Below, piece after piece: positions 1 to 6,161 of a stretch of 6,161 nt of DNA (position 1 is its first letter; each line of letters starts with the position of its first letter). A program made the translations under genes and the position numbers. The notes below the pieces were generated by a model. It was not told the DNA's origin. It did not search any database and was given only the letters and a program-made list of their open reading frames with translations. Origin of the DNA: an uncultured Treponema sp. Lineage in GTDB: Bacteria; Spirochaetota; Spirochaetia; Treponematales; Treponemataceae. The stretch lies in NCBI GenBank assembly GCA_947176045.1, contig CAMWPF010000097.1:1-6161 (forward strand), read 5' to 3'.

Positions 1-24
1 CTTCTCGCCTCCCCCCACATGATT

Positions 25-57
25 CTAGCTGACGACCGTCCACTCCGCCCATCCGTA
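25..57 (-). other. In-frame continuation past the TAG stop of the debranching enzyme gene
   Basis: Directly after the TAG at 58-60, the same frame reads YGWAEWTVVS and then meets another TAG at 25-27. GH13 debranching enzymes commonly finish with a short C-terminal beta strand of the W-[ST]-V-V type, and the residues before the TAG (NYWEDGDASAISE) look like the loop leading into such a strand. The simplest reading is that the ancestral protein was eleven residues longer and that one codon, for example Tyr TAC or TAT, became TAG. A sequencing error or stop-codon readthrough would look the same. The resemblance is from memory of the family, not from an alignment. Confidence 0.45.
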
Positions 58-3000
58 CTACTCGGAGATGGCCGATGCGTCGCCGTCCTCCCAATAGTTG
101 AAGGTGCTTTCAAAATAGGATTCGGTGTTGGCGACGGCGCGCCACTGCATGCCGCTTGCTGCCGCAGGAACGGTGAAGTTTACACGTCCCGTTGACATAT
201 TCATGAACACGAGGTAGTCGCTTCCGCCGGAGACTTTCGAGCCGTTTATGCGGAGCCACACGCACTTGTCGCCGTCGGATAATGTGGATGCGCCGTCCTC
301 CTTCTTGAAGTCGTATGGAATGTCGTAGGACGACTGGCGGAGCGCCGGCTCGTTCTTGCGCAGGTTCAGCATGTACTTCATGAACATAAAGTTGCCGTTT
401 ACGTCCTGCTCGTTGCCGAACGTGCCGAAGTTGTTGTGGTACGTTCCGCTTCCGCCTGTAGAGGCCGTGTGCGGGGACGCGGTGTTTATCATGGCGTAGT
501 TGTTCCATGTCGCGACGCTGTCGACGTTGTACGGATTGTTGTTTCCGTTCTGCGTGCGGCACAGTTCGTCGCCGTAGACAATCATCGGAACGCCGCGGCT
601 CATCATTTGGAGCGCGATGTAGTTGCGCGCCGCCTGCCGCTTGTTCGCTGGCTCTGTGCCGAAGCCGAGCGTGTTGTAGTCGCCGTTTCCGCCGTCGCTC
701 GGTCCAAACGGCCACTCCAGCGTGGAATTGAGCGCGTTTCCGGCTCCTTGGTAGCTGCACAAGTCGGCGAGCGTGAAGCCGTCGTGCGCGACGACGAAGT
801 TTACGGACTTGTGCGGGCCGCCCTGGTCGTTGAAGTTGTTGTAGTCGCCGTTGATGTAGTCGTTGAGCGCGCCGCGGCTGCCTGTTCCGACATAGCTGCG
901 GATTGCGTCTCGGAAGCGTCCGTTCCATTCGCCCCAGCCGGACGGGAAGTTTCCAACTTGATAGCCGCCCGGCCACTGCGTGTCCCACGCTTCGGCAATC
1001 ATTTCGGCATTCCGGGAGGCGCCAAGCGCGGCGATGTCCGTGATAGTCTTTGCGGAGGCGCTGAACACCCATTCGTCGCCGCTCTTCTCCCGTCCGAGAA
1101 CCGGCGCCAGATCGAAGCGGAAGCCGTCCACGCCCATGTCGTCGAGCCAGTACGTGAGCGAGTCGAGGATCAGCTTGCGGACGATCGGATTGTCGCACTG
1201 GAGGTTGTTGCCGCAGCCGGTCGTCTCCCAGTAGCTCTTGGAATTTGCCGTAAGGGCGTAGTATGTGCTGTTGTCAAGCCCGCGCATAAAGGTGAGTTCC
1301 GAAGTTTGGAAATCGTCCTTGTCGCCGTACCATGTTCCGCCCTCGCCGGAATGGTTGAACACGACGTCGAGGTACACTTCGATTCCCGCGGCATGGAACG
1401 CGGCGACCATCTCCTTGAATTCCTTTGTCGGGCCGCCGTAGGATTTGTCGCTTGCGTAGCGGCGGTCGGGCGCGAAGTAGCCGTAGGTCATGTAGCCCCA
1501 GAAGTTTCCGCCGGGCGCGTCGTCGGGGTTCGCGTCGTTGTCCGTCTCGTGGACGGGGAGCAGCTCGATGGTGTTCACGCCGAGCGCCTTCAGATACGGC
1601 GCCATGAGCGCGGCTCCGGCGTAGGTTCCCTGCTTGTCGGCCGGAATGTCGGCGACGCCTTCAAATCCGTCGATTCCGCGCAGGATGGAGGACAGGGACG
1701 CCGACGAACTGTGCCTGGTGAGGCCGCGCACATGCGCCTCGTAGATGATGGCGTCCTTCTGCGCAATCTTCGGCTTTGTTCCGAATCCCGTGCCGTCGTC
1801 CACGACGACTGATTTCGGGGCGTATCTTCCTGTGTCGAAGTTGCGCCGCGCCGCGCCTTTGTACGCCTCTCCGCCAGTTCCGTACATTCCGCCGTCCATC
1901 GCGCCGAGTGCGGCCGGATTGCTCTTGTCATGGGAGATTTCGCGCGCGTATGGATCGAACAGCACTTTGTTCGGATTGAATCGGTTGCCGGCGTTGTCGT
2001 AGTCAGCTGAAAATCCTTCGCCGCTGCCGCCGCGCGTCCAGCCGTCCGAATACGTCCAGTTCGGCCCCCATGCGCGGAACGCGTACAGCGTTCCGGCTTC
2101 GACGCCGTTCAGCTTCGCGCGCCAGAAGTTGTCGCCGCCTTTTTCCATCCAGTAGTCGTATGCTGCGTCTTCGCCGTAGTTCTTGTCATAGATTTCCAGA
2201 AGGATCCGCTCCGCATTCGCCGAATAGACGGTGAACGTCGCCGTGCTTCCGCTGATGAGCGCGCCCGGCTCGCTGTCGAAACTCCAGCCGAAGCCGTCTT
2301 CGGCGCCGTTTTCGTCCACCGGGCTGAACGGGCCGTCTGACGGATAGGTGAAGCCGAGCTGCGGCATTATGAATTCGTATGTTTCGGTTTCGGAGGCGGC
2401 GAATCCGGCTTTCACGGCGAACGCCTTGATGGTGACGGCTTTGTCCGCCGGAATTGAAATTCCAGCGGCAGTGTACCGCGCGCTGCTGGCCGTCGGCTTG
2501 CTTCCGTCCGTCGTGTAGTATATGGAGACGCCGTCCGGCTCCGGCTCGCCGTCCATGGTACGGCACGCGAGGTAGACGGTCCGCATTTCTCCGGCGGCTC
2601 CGCGCTGCAGCAGGTCGGTGAGCGCCGTTCCGTCCTTTGCTTCCAGCCGCGGCGCGGGCGTCTTCAATGTGATTTCGCCGATGTCCGTCGGTTTTCCGCT
2701 TTCTACGGTTATTTCTGTTTGGAAGAAGATTGTTCCGTCGATGATGACGTAGAAATTCCACGTTCCCGGCGCGACAGTTTCAATCGTGCTGGTTCCGGCC
2801 GCAAGTCCCTGCTGCCGTTCGGAAAGCGGGTCGCAGACTTGGACGGTCGCACCGCCGTTCGCGGCGTCCGCAGTGTATCGGACGGAGCCTGCTTCCAGCC
2901 TGTAGCGTTCGGGCGTGCCGGGCGTGCCGCTTCTGATGTCCGCCGCAATCTTCGCCGCGTCCACAAGGCTTGCGTGGACGCCGGAGGGGACGAGCGCCTC

Positions 3001-3507
3001 CACTGCCTCCGGCGCAACCGCCGAGCTGTCGAACGATTCCGCCTCGAGCAGCTCCGCGAAGACGTTTCCGACGGCGGTCGTCTCCCACGTGACGGAAACG
3101 GTGTTCTCGCCCGACTCGATGTCGGTTGCGGCGCGCATGACGACGCCGTCCATCTTCTTCAAGATATTGTCCACCGTGCGCTCCGCGGCGACTGTGACGA
3201 CGCGGTTCTTTCCGACGGGGATTTTCTCGATGACTGCGCCGCCTTTTCCATTGGAGGCGTCGGATTTTGCCTTGATGTCGGACATCTTTTCGCCGGAAAC
3301 GGTGATTTCCGCGCCGGTGATTTCCTCAAGGAGCAGTGCGCGGCCGCTTCCGCTGTTGATGCGCAGCGTGCCGTATGCTCCGCCGGCTGGATCTGCGTGC
3401 GCCGGCGGCTTTCCGTCCAGCAGGTTTGAACAAGATGCGGCGAGCAATGAGAGCGCGGCAATGAGCGCGGCAGAAGTACGCCGGAAGACGGTATGCAGTT
3501 TTTTCAT
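58..3507 (-). CDS. Multidomain GH13 isoamylase/pullulanase-like debranching lipoprotein
   Basis: Predicted secreted, lipid-anchored enzyme hydrolysing alpha-1,6 branches of starch, glycogen or pullulan. Residues 1-26 are a lipoprotein signal peptide (lysines, hydrophobic core, LAASC, lipidated Cys26). Residues 45-285 form a beta-rich module I cannot assign. About 286-380 resembles a chitobiase C-terminal/FN3-like domain (YYTTDGSKPT at 330-339). About 384-480 is an E-set/CBM48-like domain. The GH13 barrel follows from about 585, with YEAHVRG at 589-595, DVVFNH at 714-719, GFRFDLA at 795-801 (nucleophile Asp799), acid/base Glu839 in AEAWD, and His908-Asp909 in VVAHDGF. WGYMTYGYFAPD (670-681), FMRGLDNSTYY (740-750) and GDELCRTQNGNNN (979-991) favour the isoamylase/GlgX branch over classical pullulanase. 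The ATG is supported by AGGAGG six bases upstream and by the signal peptide. The gene overlaps the upstream lipoprotein gene by 4 bp, so coupled translation is likely. The TAG stop may be premature (see 25-57). Family assignment is firm; exact substrate is inferred. Confidence 0.95.
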   Translation of the reverse strand: MKKLHTVFRRTSAALIAALSLLAASCSNLLDGKPPAHADPAGGAYGTLRINSGSGRALLLEEITGAEITVSGEKMSDIKAKSDASNGKGGAVIEKIPVGKNRVVTVAAERTVDNILKKMDGVVMRAATDIESGENTVSVTWETTAVGNVFAELLEAESFDSSAVAPEAVEALVPSGVHASLVDAAKIAADIRSGTPGTPERYRLEAGSVRYTADAANGGATVQVCDPLSERQQGLAAGTSTIETVAPGTWNFYVIIDGTIFFQTEITVESGKPTDIGEITLKTPAPRLEAKDGTALTDLLQRGAAGEMRTVYLACRTMDGEPEPDGVSIYYTTDGSKPTASSARYTAAGISIPADKAVTIKAFAVKAGFAASETETYEFIMPQLGFTYPSDGPFSPVDENGAEDGFGWSFDSEPGALISGSTATFTVYSANAERILLEIYDKNYGEDAAYDYWMEKGGDNFWRAKLNGVEAGTLYAFRAWGPNWTYSDGWTRGGSGEGFSADYDNAGNRFNPNKVLFDPYAREISHDKSNPAALGAMDGGMYGTGGEAYKGAARRNFDTGRYAPKSVVVDDGTGFGTKPKIAQKDAIIYEAHVRGLTRHSSSASLSSILRGIDGFEGVADIPADKQGTYAGAALMAPYLKALGVNTIELLPVHETDNDANPDDAPGGNFWGYMTYGYFAPDRRYASDKSYGGPTKEFKEMVAAFHAAGIEVYLDVVFNHSGEGGTWYGDKDDFQTSELTFMRGLDNSTYYALTANSKSYWETTGCGNNLQCDNPIVRKLILDSLTYWLDDMGVDGFRFDLAPVLGREKSGDEWVFSASAKTITDIAALGASRNAEMIAEAWDTQWPGGYQVGNFPSGWGEWNGRFRDAIRSYVGTGSRGALNDYINGDYNNFNDQGGPHKSVNFVVAHDGFTLADLCSYQGAGNALNSTLEWPFGPSDGGNGDYNTLGFGTEPANKRQAARNYIALQMMSRGVPMIVYGDELCRTQNGNNNPYNVDSVATWNNYAMINTASPHTASTGGSGTYHNNFGTFGNEQDVNGNFMFMKYMLNLRKNEPALRQSSYDIPYDFKKEDGASTLSDGDKCVWLRINGSKVSGGSDYLVFMNMSTGRVNFTVPAAASGMQWRAVANTESYFESTFNYWEDGDASAISE

Positions 3508-4028
3508 TTGCTGCCTCCTGTTGAATAAGTGCCGAAGTCGAAGTCGATGTTTCCGCCGCCGGGCGTTTCCTGCACGGGCGGTTCGGTCGTGTCGCCGCCG
3601 GATGATTTCTTCGTGACGGTTACCGAAGCGACGTTGCTTTTTGCGGTGAGGGTTTCAGGGTCGGTGGAGCTTGCGGCCTGGCAGATGTAGTACTGCGTTC
3701 CGACGACCGATGTGGTTGGGGTGAAGGATGGACTCGTTTCGGCAGGAATTGCCGTTCCGTTTTTTCCGTCGCGGCCGGTTTTAAACCACTGGTAGGAAAT
3801 CGTTCCGCTGTCGTTTTCACCGGGCTGTGCCGTTGCGGTGAGCCTGGCGGTTCCGCCTTGTTCGACGGTCTGCTCTGGAGGTGAGACGGTTATTTCAGGC
3901 GGAAATACGTCGTGGGGGGGGGTGATGCCATCATCGGCAGATGAATTTCCGCCGCTGTGCTTACATGCTGGAAGAATACCCATGGAGACGATGGATACCA
4001 AAGCTAGGACAAAAGATGCACGTTTCAT
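3504..4028 (-). CDS. Small lipoprotein with one Ig-like domain
   Basis: Function unknown. Residues 1-22 are a lipoprotein signal peptide (MKR, a hydrophobic stretch, ILPAC with Cys22). A Ser/Gly/Asp-rich linker follows, then one immunoglobulin-like beta-sandwich at about 44-139. Ig hallmarks are the VSPPEQTVEQGGTARLTA start, YQWFK at 79-83, and YYICQA at 113-118. The usual B-strand cysteine is absent (Leu in ARLTA), so the normal Ig disulfide cannot form. The tail (about 140-174) is Gly/Pro/Thr-rich with no domain I recognise. It is the first gene of the minus-strand operon, and its TGA overlaps the ATG of the debranching enzyme gene. It might therefore bind glucan or partner the enzyme at the cell surface, which is inference from position only. 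GGAG lies 5 nt before the ATG. A run of nine C at codons 36-39 could switch the gene off by slippage. It could also be a general adhesin or a structural lipoprotein unrelated to starch. Confidence 0.9.
   Translation of the reverse strand: MKRASFVLALVSIVSMGILPACKHSGGNSSADDGITPPHDVFPPEITVSPPEQTVEQGGTARLTATAQPGENDSGTISYQWFKTGRDGKNGTAIPAETSPSFTPTTSVVGTQYYICQAASSTDPETLTAKSNVASVTVTKKSSGGDTTEPPVQETPGGGNIDFDFGTYSTGGSK
3514..3519 (-). promoter_or_regulatory. Strong ribosome binding site of the debranching enzyme gene
   Basis: AGGAGG on the minus strand lies 6 nt before the ATG at 3505-3507, inside the last codons of the upstream lipoprotein gene. With the ATGA stop/start overlap it supports both coupled and independent initiation. 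Confidence 0.8.
3914..3922 (-). repeat. Nine-base homopolymer (C9 on coding strand) inside the lipoprotein gene
   Basis: Codons 36-39 read ACC CCC CCC CAC, giving nine consecutive C (G9 on the plus strand). Losing one C gives a TAA at 3890-3892 after 45 codons. Gaining one gives a TGA at 3895-3897 after 44 codons. Either slip removes the whole Ig-like domain. Such tracts in surface lipoprotein genes are known substrates for slipped-strand phase variation in several bacteria, including treponemes. Confidence 0.85.
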
Positions 4029-4033
4029 AAGCG

Positions 4034-4037
4034 CTCC
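4034..4037 (-). promoter_or_regulatory. Ribosome binding site of the Ig-like lipoprotein gene
   Basis: GGAG on the minus strand ends 5 nt before the ATG at 4026-4028. It is modest in strength and supports this start, which also gives a complete signal peptide. Confidence 0.65.
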
Positions 4038-4041
4038 AAAG

Positions 4042-4065
4042 AAGGTTTCAAACCTTAGTAAAGGT
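4042..4065 (-). repeat. Overlapping inverted repeats in the operon leader, next to the RBS
   Basis: A perfect 15-nt palindrome AAGGTTTCAAACCTT (4042-4056) overlaps a second inverted repeat, ACCTT-AGTA-AAGGT (4052-4065). They share the arm at 4052-4056, so in RNA the two hairpins exclude each other. The promoter-distal one ends 4 nt before the GGAG ribosome site. Stems are only 5 to 6 bp, so any effect on translation is speculative, and the palindrome could equally be a protein-binding site on DNA. Confidence 0.4.
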
Positions 4066-4121
4066 CTCTCCGAATTATTTTTCCTGTAGTCCGCTCCTTT
4101 TATCGGTAGGTGTTTTGCCCC

Positions 4122-4150
4122 ATTATAGGCGCACTCCTTTCATTTGTAAA
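4122..4150 (-). promoter_or_regulatory. Sigma70-type promoter of the minus-strand operon
   Basis: Read on the minus strand, a -35 box TTTACA (4145-4150, five of six consensus bases) is followed after exactly 17 nt by a perfect -10 box TATAAT (4122-4127). Transcription would start near 4115, leaving a leader of about 87 nt before the Ig-like lipoprotein ATG. It is the best promoter match I found in the window and needs no activator by sequence, although operators could overlap it. Confidence 0.8.
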
Positions 4151-4163
4151 ATTCTTTTATAAC

Positions 4164-4187
4164 AAAACGTAACATTTTTATGATGTT
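4164..4187. promoter_or_regulatory. Inverted repeats between the divergent promoters, possible operator
   Basis: Between the two -35 boxes lie overlapping dyads: AAAACGT-A-ACATTTT (4164-4178, one mismatch between arms) and AACAT-7 nt-ATGTT (4171-4187). The position would let one regulator control both divergent units. AT-rich DNA yields short dyads by chance, and no regulator gene is in the window, so this is tentative. Confidence 0.25.
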
Positions 4188-4190
4188 TTT

Positions 4191-4219
4191 TTCCGAATTT
4201 TCAAAATGTGTAGTATAGT
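4191..4219 (+). promoter_or_regulatory. Probable sigma70-type promoter of the amylase gene
   Basis: A -35-like TTCCGA (4191-4196, four of six consensus bases) lies 17 nt before a -10-like TATAGT (4214-4219, five of six). The start point would be near 4226, giving a leader of about 40 nt. The weaker -35 suggests that activation or derepression may matter. The perfect inverted repeat ATTTTCAAAAT (4197-4207) lies in the spacer. Confidence 0.6.
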
Positions 4220-4224
4220 GTAGG

Positions 4225-4240
4225 GGCGCGGATGCGCGTC
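4225..4240 (+). promoter_or_regulatory. GC-rich hairpin at the predicted 5' end of the amylase mRNA
   Basis: GGCGCG (4225-4230) can pair with CGCGTC (4235-4240) around a GATG loop, giving six pairs including one G-T wobble. It coincides with the predicted transcription start near 4226, where a stem can protect mRNA from 5'-end decay. It stands out from the AT-rich DNA on its left. No functional evidence exists beyond position and pairing. Confidence 0.4.
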
Positions 4241-4253
4241 GGAGGGAATTTCT

Positions 4254-4258
4254 GGAGG
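4254..4258 (+). promoter_or_regulatory. Ribosome binding site of the amylase gene
   Basis: GGAGG ends 7 nt before the ATG at 4266-4268, ideal spacing for this start. A second GGAGG at 4241-4245 is too far from that ATG to serve it. Confidence 0.8.
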
Positions 4259-4265
4259 CTTCAAA

Positions 4266-6161
4266 ATGAAAGAAATCCGTCCGCCGGCGGCTGTCTGCGC
4301 GCTGGCAGTTTTTTCCGCTGCATTTATGCTGTCCGTCTCCTGCGCCACCGGGAATTCTGCCGGGACGTCCGCAGGCGGACTGTTTTCGTTCTGCGGCGAC
4401 CCGGAGTACGTCAGCCCGCACAATGTGTCCGCTGCCGCCGCGGAAAACCAATCCGAGGGGCTTTCCGACGGCTGGTGGCGGAATTCGGCGTTCTACCATA
4501 TCTGGGTCAAAAGCTTCGCCGATTCCGACGGCGACGGCTGCGGCGACTTCAAGGGCATCGAGAAGAATCTGGACTACATTCAGAATTCCGTCGGCTGCGA
4601 CGCAATCTGGCTTTCCCCCATTGTCGATTGTTCGGGGAAGAGCCGCGCCGCCGACATGAACATGCACGGCTACGACGCGATCGATTATTACGCCGTGAAC
4701 GACTGCTTCGGCACCGAGGCGGATCTGGTTTCCCTCATCAACGCCTGCCATGCGCGCGGCATGAAGATCATCTTCGACTTCGTTCCGAACCACACGTCTC
4801 CCGAGCATCCCTGGTTCAAGGCTTCCGCGGCGGGCAGGGCGGGAAAGCGCAGATGGTACTTATGGAGCGGGAAGAAGCTGCGCTGGGATCCGATGGGAAG
4901 CACGGACAGCTGGCACCAGTATGGAACGGCGTACTACTACGGCGCGTTTTGGAGCGGAATGCTGCCCGACTTGAATTTCAGGAACTATGAAGTCCGCGAG
5001 GAGATGAAGAACGTTGCGCGCTGGTGGCTGAACAAAGGCTTCGACGGCTTCCGGGTGGACGCGGTGCGCTATCTGGTGGAGGACGACGGCGTGTATGTGG
5101 ACACGGCGGAGACGCACCGGTGGTTCCAGGAGCTGCTCGCGGACGTGCTTGACGTGTACGAATCTCCCAAATTCATGGTGAGCGAATCATGGATTGAAGG
5201 AAGCCGTTCCGCGCTGGACGCCTATTTCGGCGGCGGTACGGAATTCCAGATGGTGTTCGACTTTGAGCAGGGACGGCCGTGCATTTCCAGCGTCCAAAAC
5301 GGACGGGACCTCACCGCTTCAACCCTGCGGGGAAATCCGTCGCCGATGGCGCCCGGCGGCGGCAGAAGCTACGGCACGTTCCTTGGAAACCACGACGAGT
5401 ACGCCGGACGGCTGGGAACGCGCGTCGGCGCCGACCCGAAGAAAATCAAGCAGGCGACGGCGCTCTCCCTGCTGCGGCCGACCGTTCCGTTCATCTATTA
5501 CGGCAACGAAATCGGACAGAAGGAGACGAGCTATTCCGGCGACCATCGGCTGCGCGGCGAATTCCAATGGGACGACGCGAGGGCGCAGATGGCGGACGGC
5601 GTCTCTCCGCTCGCGCTGAACAAGGCGGTCCTTTCGCTGCGGAAGGCGTACGCGGAGGCGTTTTCCGACGGAACGGTCGTAAAGCTGGCTGCGGCCGACC
5701 CGCGGTTCCTTGCGTACTTCATCGAAAGCCCCTCCGCCCGCTTCCTGTGCGTCTACAATTTCTCCAATGCGTCGGCGGAGTCGGCGCGCTTCTCCGGCGT
5801 TTCCGCCGAGTCTGCCTTTCGGAATGCGTCCTGCCTGATCGGCGATGCCGCCGCCCCGCGCCCGGACTGTTCCGGCGGCACGGTAACGGTGCGGAACCTT
5901 GCGCCGTACGCGTACCGGCTCTACCTGCTCGACAGGGCGGGACCGAACGTGTTCGACGACGAAACGTATACGGCGGGCGGAACGTACACGCCCGTAAACG
6001 ATCCGGCGCCGATCTTCATGCCGTCGTCGTCCATGTACCTCCGCGGCTCGATGAACGGCTGGGGTGGCGAAAAGATGGCCGGCGCGCGGAATGCGGACGG
6101 CGACATGATATGGAGCTGCACGTTTTACTTTTCCGAACCGTGCCGGATTGAATACAAGTAC
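4266..6161 (+). CDS. GH13 alpha-amylase-like lipoprotein, 3' end outside window
   Basis: Predicted exported lipoprotein alpha-glucosidase/alpha-amylase cutting alpha-1,4 bonds in starch or maltooligosaccharides. The frame stays open from the ATG through 632 codons to the last base, so the stop lies beyond the window. Residues 1-26 are a signal peptide ending LSVSC, a loose spirochaete-style lipobox (Cys26). The GH13 barrel starts near 70 with FYHIWVKSFADSDGDGCGDF (77-96); its Asp-rich loop is typical of calcium binding. Catalytic regions are MHGYDAIDYY (132-141), DFVPNH (171-176), GFRVDAVRY (261-269, nucleophile Asp265), VSESW (305-309, acid/base Glu307), and GNHDE (374-378, His376-Asp377). 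A C-terminal beta domain (about 465-556) follows. From about 582, SMYLRGSMNGWG begins a probable starch-binding or E-set domain, truncated here. GGAGG sits 7 nt before the start. The gene diverges from the debranching operon and has its own promoter. Subfamily and product profile (amylase, neopullulanase or oligoglucosidase) cannot be settled by eye. Confidence 0.95.
   Translation, partial: MKEIRPPAAVCALAVFSAAFMLSVSCATGNSAGTSAGGLFSFCGDPEYVSPHNVSAAAAENQSEGLSDGWWRNSAFYHIWVKSFADSDGDGCGDFKGIEKNLDYIQNSVGCDAIWLSPIVDCSGKSRAADMNMHGYDAIDYYAVNDCFGTEADLVSLINACHARGMKIIFDFVPNHTSPEHPWFKASAAGRAGKRRWYLWSGKKLRWDPMGSTDSWHQYGTAYYYGAFWSGMLPDLNFRNYEVREEMKNVARWWLNKGFDGFRVDAVRYLVEDDGVYVDTAETHRWFQELLADVLDVYESPKFMVSESWIEGSRSALDAYFGGGTEFQMVFDFEQGRPCISSVQNGRDLTASTLRGNPSPMAPGGGRSYGTFLGNHDEYAGRLGTRVGADPKKIKQATALSLLRPTVPFIYYGNEIGQKETSYSGDHRLRGEFQWDDARAQMADGVSPLALNKAVLSLRKAYAEAFSDGTVVKLAAADPRFLAYFIESPSARFLCVYNFSNASAESARFSGVSAESAFRNASCLIGDAAAPRPDCSGGTVTVRNLAPYAYRLYLLDRAGPNVFDDETYTAGGTYTPVNDPAPIFMPSSSMYLRGSMNGWGGEKMAGARNADGDMIWSCTFYFSEPCRIEYKY

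Noticed and set aside
1..57. Possible transcription terminator downstream of the minus-strand operon
   Set aside because: No stable GC stem followed by a T run is visible on the minus strand here. The operon may continue or end outside the window.
436..1812. Long plus-strand open frame of 458 codons opposite the debranching enzyme gene
   Set aside because: Antisense shadow in GC-rich DNA. Its translation is rich in Arg/Val/Ala with no motif, and the minus strand carries unmistakable GH13 catalytic regions.
4140..4808. Minus-strand open frame of 222 codons opposite the amylase 5' half
   Set aside because: Antisense to a strong GH13 coding frame. Its start has no convincing ribosome site and the product shows no domain.
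4232..4990. Plus-strand open frame of 252 codons starting in the loop of the 5'-end hairpin, overlapping the amylase start
   Set aside because: Out of frame with the amylase and very Arg-rich, with no conserved motif. The amylase frame has a proper ribosome site, signal peptide and GH13 motifs.
5279..6151. Plus-strand open frame of 290 codons within the 3' part of the amylase gene
   Set aside because: Shifted-frame shadow of the amylase, dominated by Arg/Gly/Ala. The amylase frame stays open over the same stretch with GNHDE and other family motifs.

Overview
This is a GC-rich bacterial window holding three protein genes in two divergent transcription units, all concerned with, or adjacent to, extracellular breakdown of starch or glycogen-type alpha-glucans. 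All three products start with a lipoprotein signal peptide. The N-terminal module of the large debranching enzyme (a YGTLRI... start after a short Ser/Gly-rich linker) resembles modules I associate with Treponema and related gut spirochaetes. The likely source is therefore a host-associated spirochaete of the Treponema group. This rests on style and recalled resemblance, with no marker gene in view.

Left part, minus strand (4028 down to 58): a two-gene operon. The promoter-proximal gene encodes a 174-residue lipoprotein with one immunoglobulin-like domain. Its stop codon overlaps the start of the next gene (ATGA). That gene encodes a 1149-residue multidomain lipoprotein ending in a complete isoamylase/GlgX-like GH13 catalytic domain, predicted to cut alpha-1,6 branches. 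The operon has a near-consensus sigma70-type promoter (TTTACA, 17 nt, TATAAT) and a leader of about 87 nt with overlapping small inverted repeats.

Middle (4029-4265): a 237-nt AT-rich divergent control region. It contains both promoters, with their -35 boxes 40 nt apart, and several short inverted repeats that could be operators.

Right part, plus strand (4266 to the window end): a GH13 alpha-amylase-like lipoprotein gene with all catalytic residues. It runs into a probable starch-binding domain and is cut off by the window edge. The amylase (alpha-1,4) and the debranching enzyme (alpha-1,6) have complementary activities and probably act together at the cell envelope.

Two points deserve attention. 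A run of nine C in the coding strand of the Ig-like lipoprotein gene would truncate the protein after a slip of one base either way, so it is a candidate phase-variation switch. Also, the debranching enzyme ends at a TAG that is followed in frame by ten codons reading like the natural C-terminal strand of the family, then a second TAG. This suggests a recent nonsense change, a sequence error or readthrough. I see no RNA gene, CRISPR array, insertion sequence or clear rho-independent terminator.
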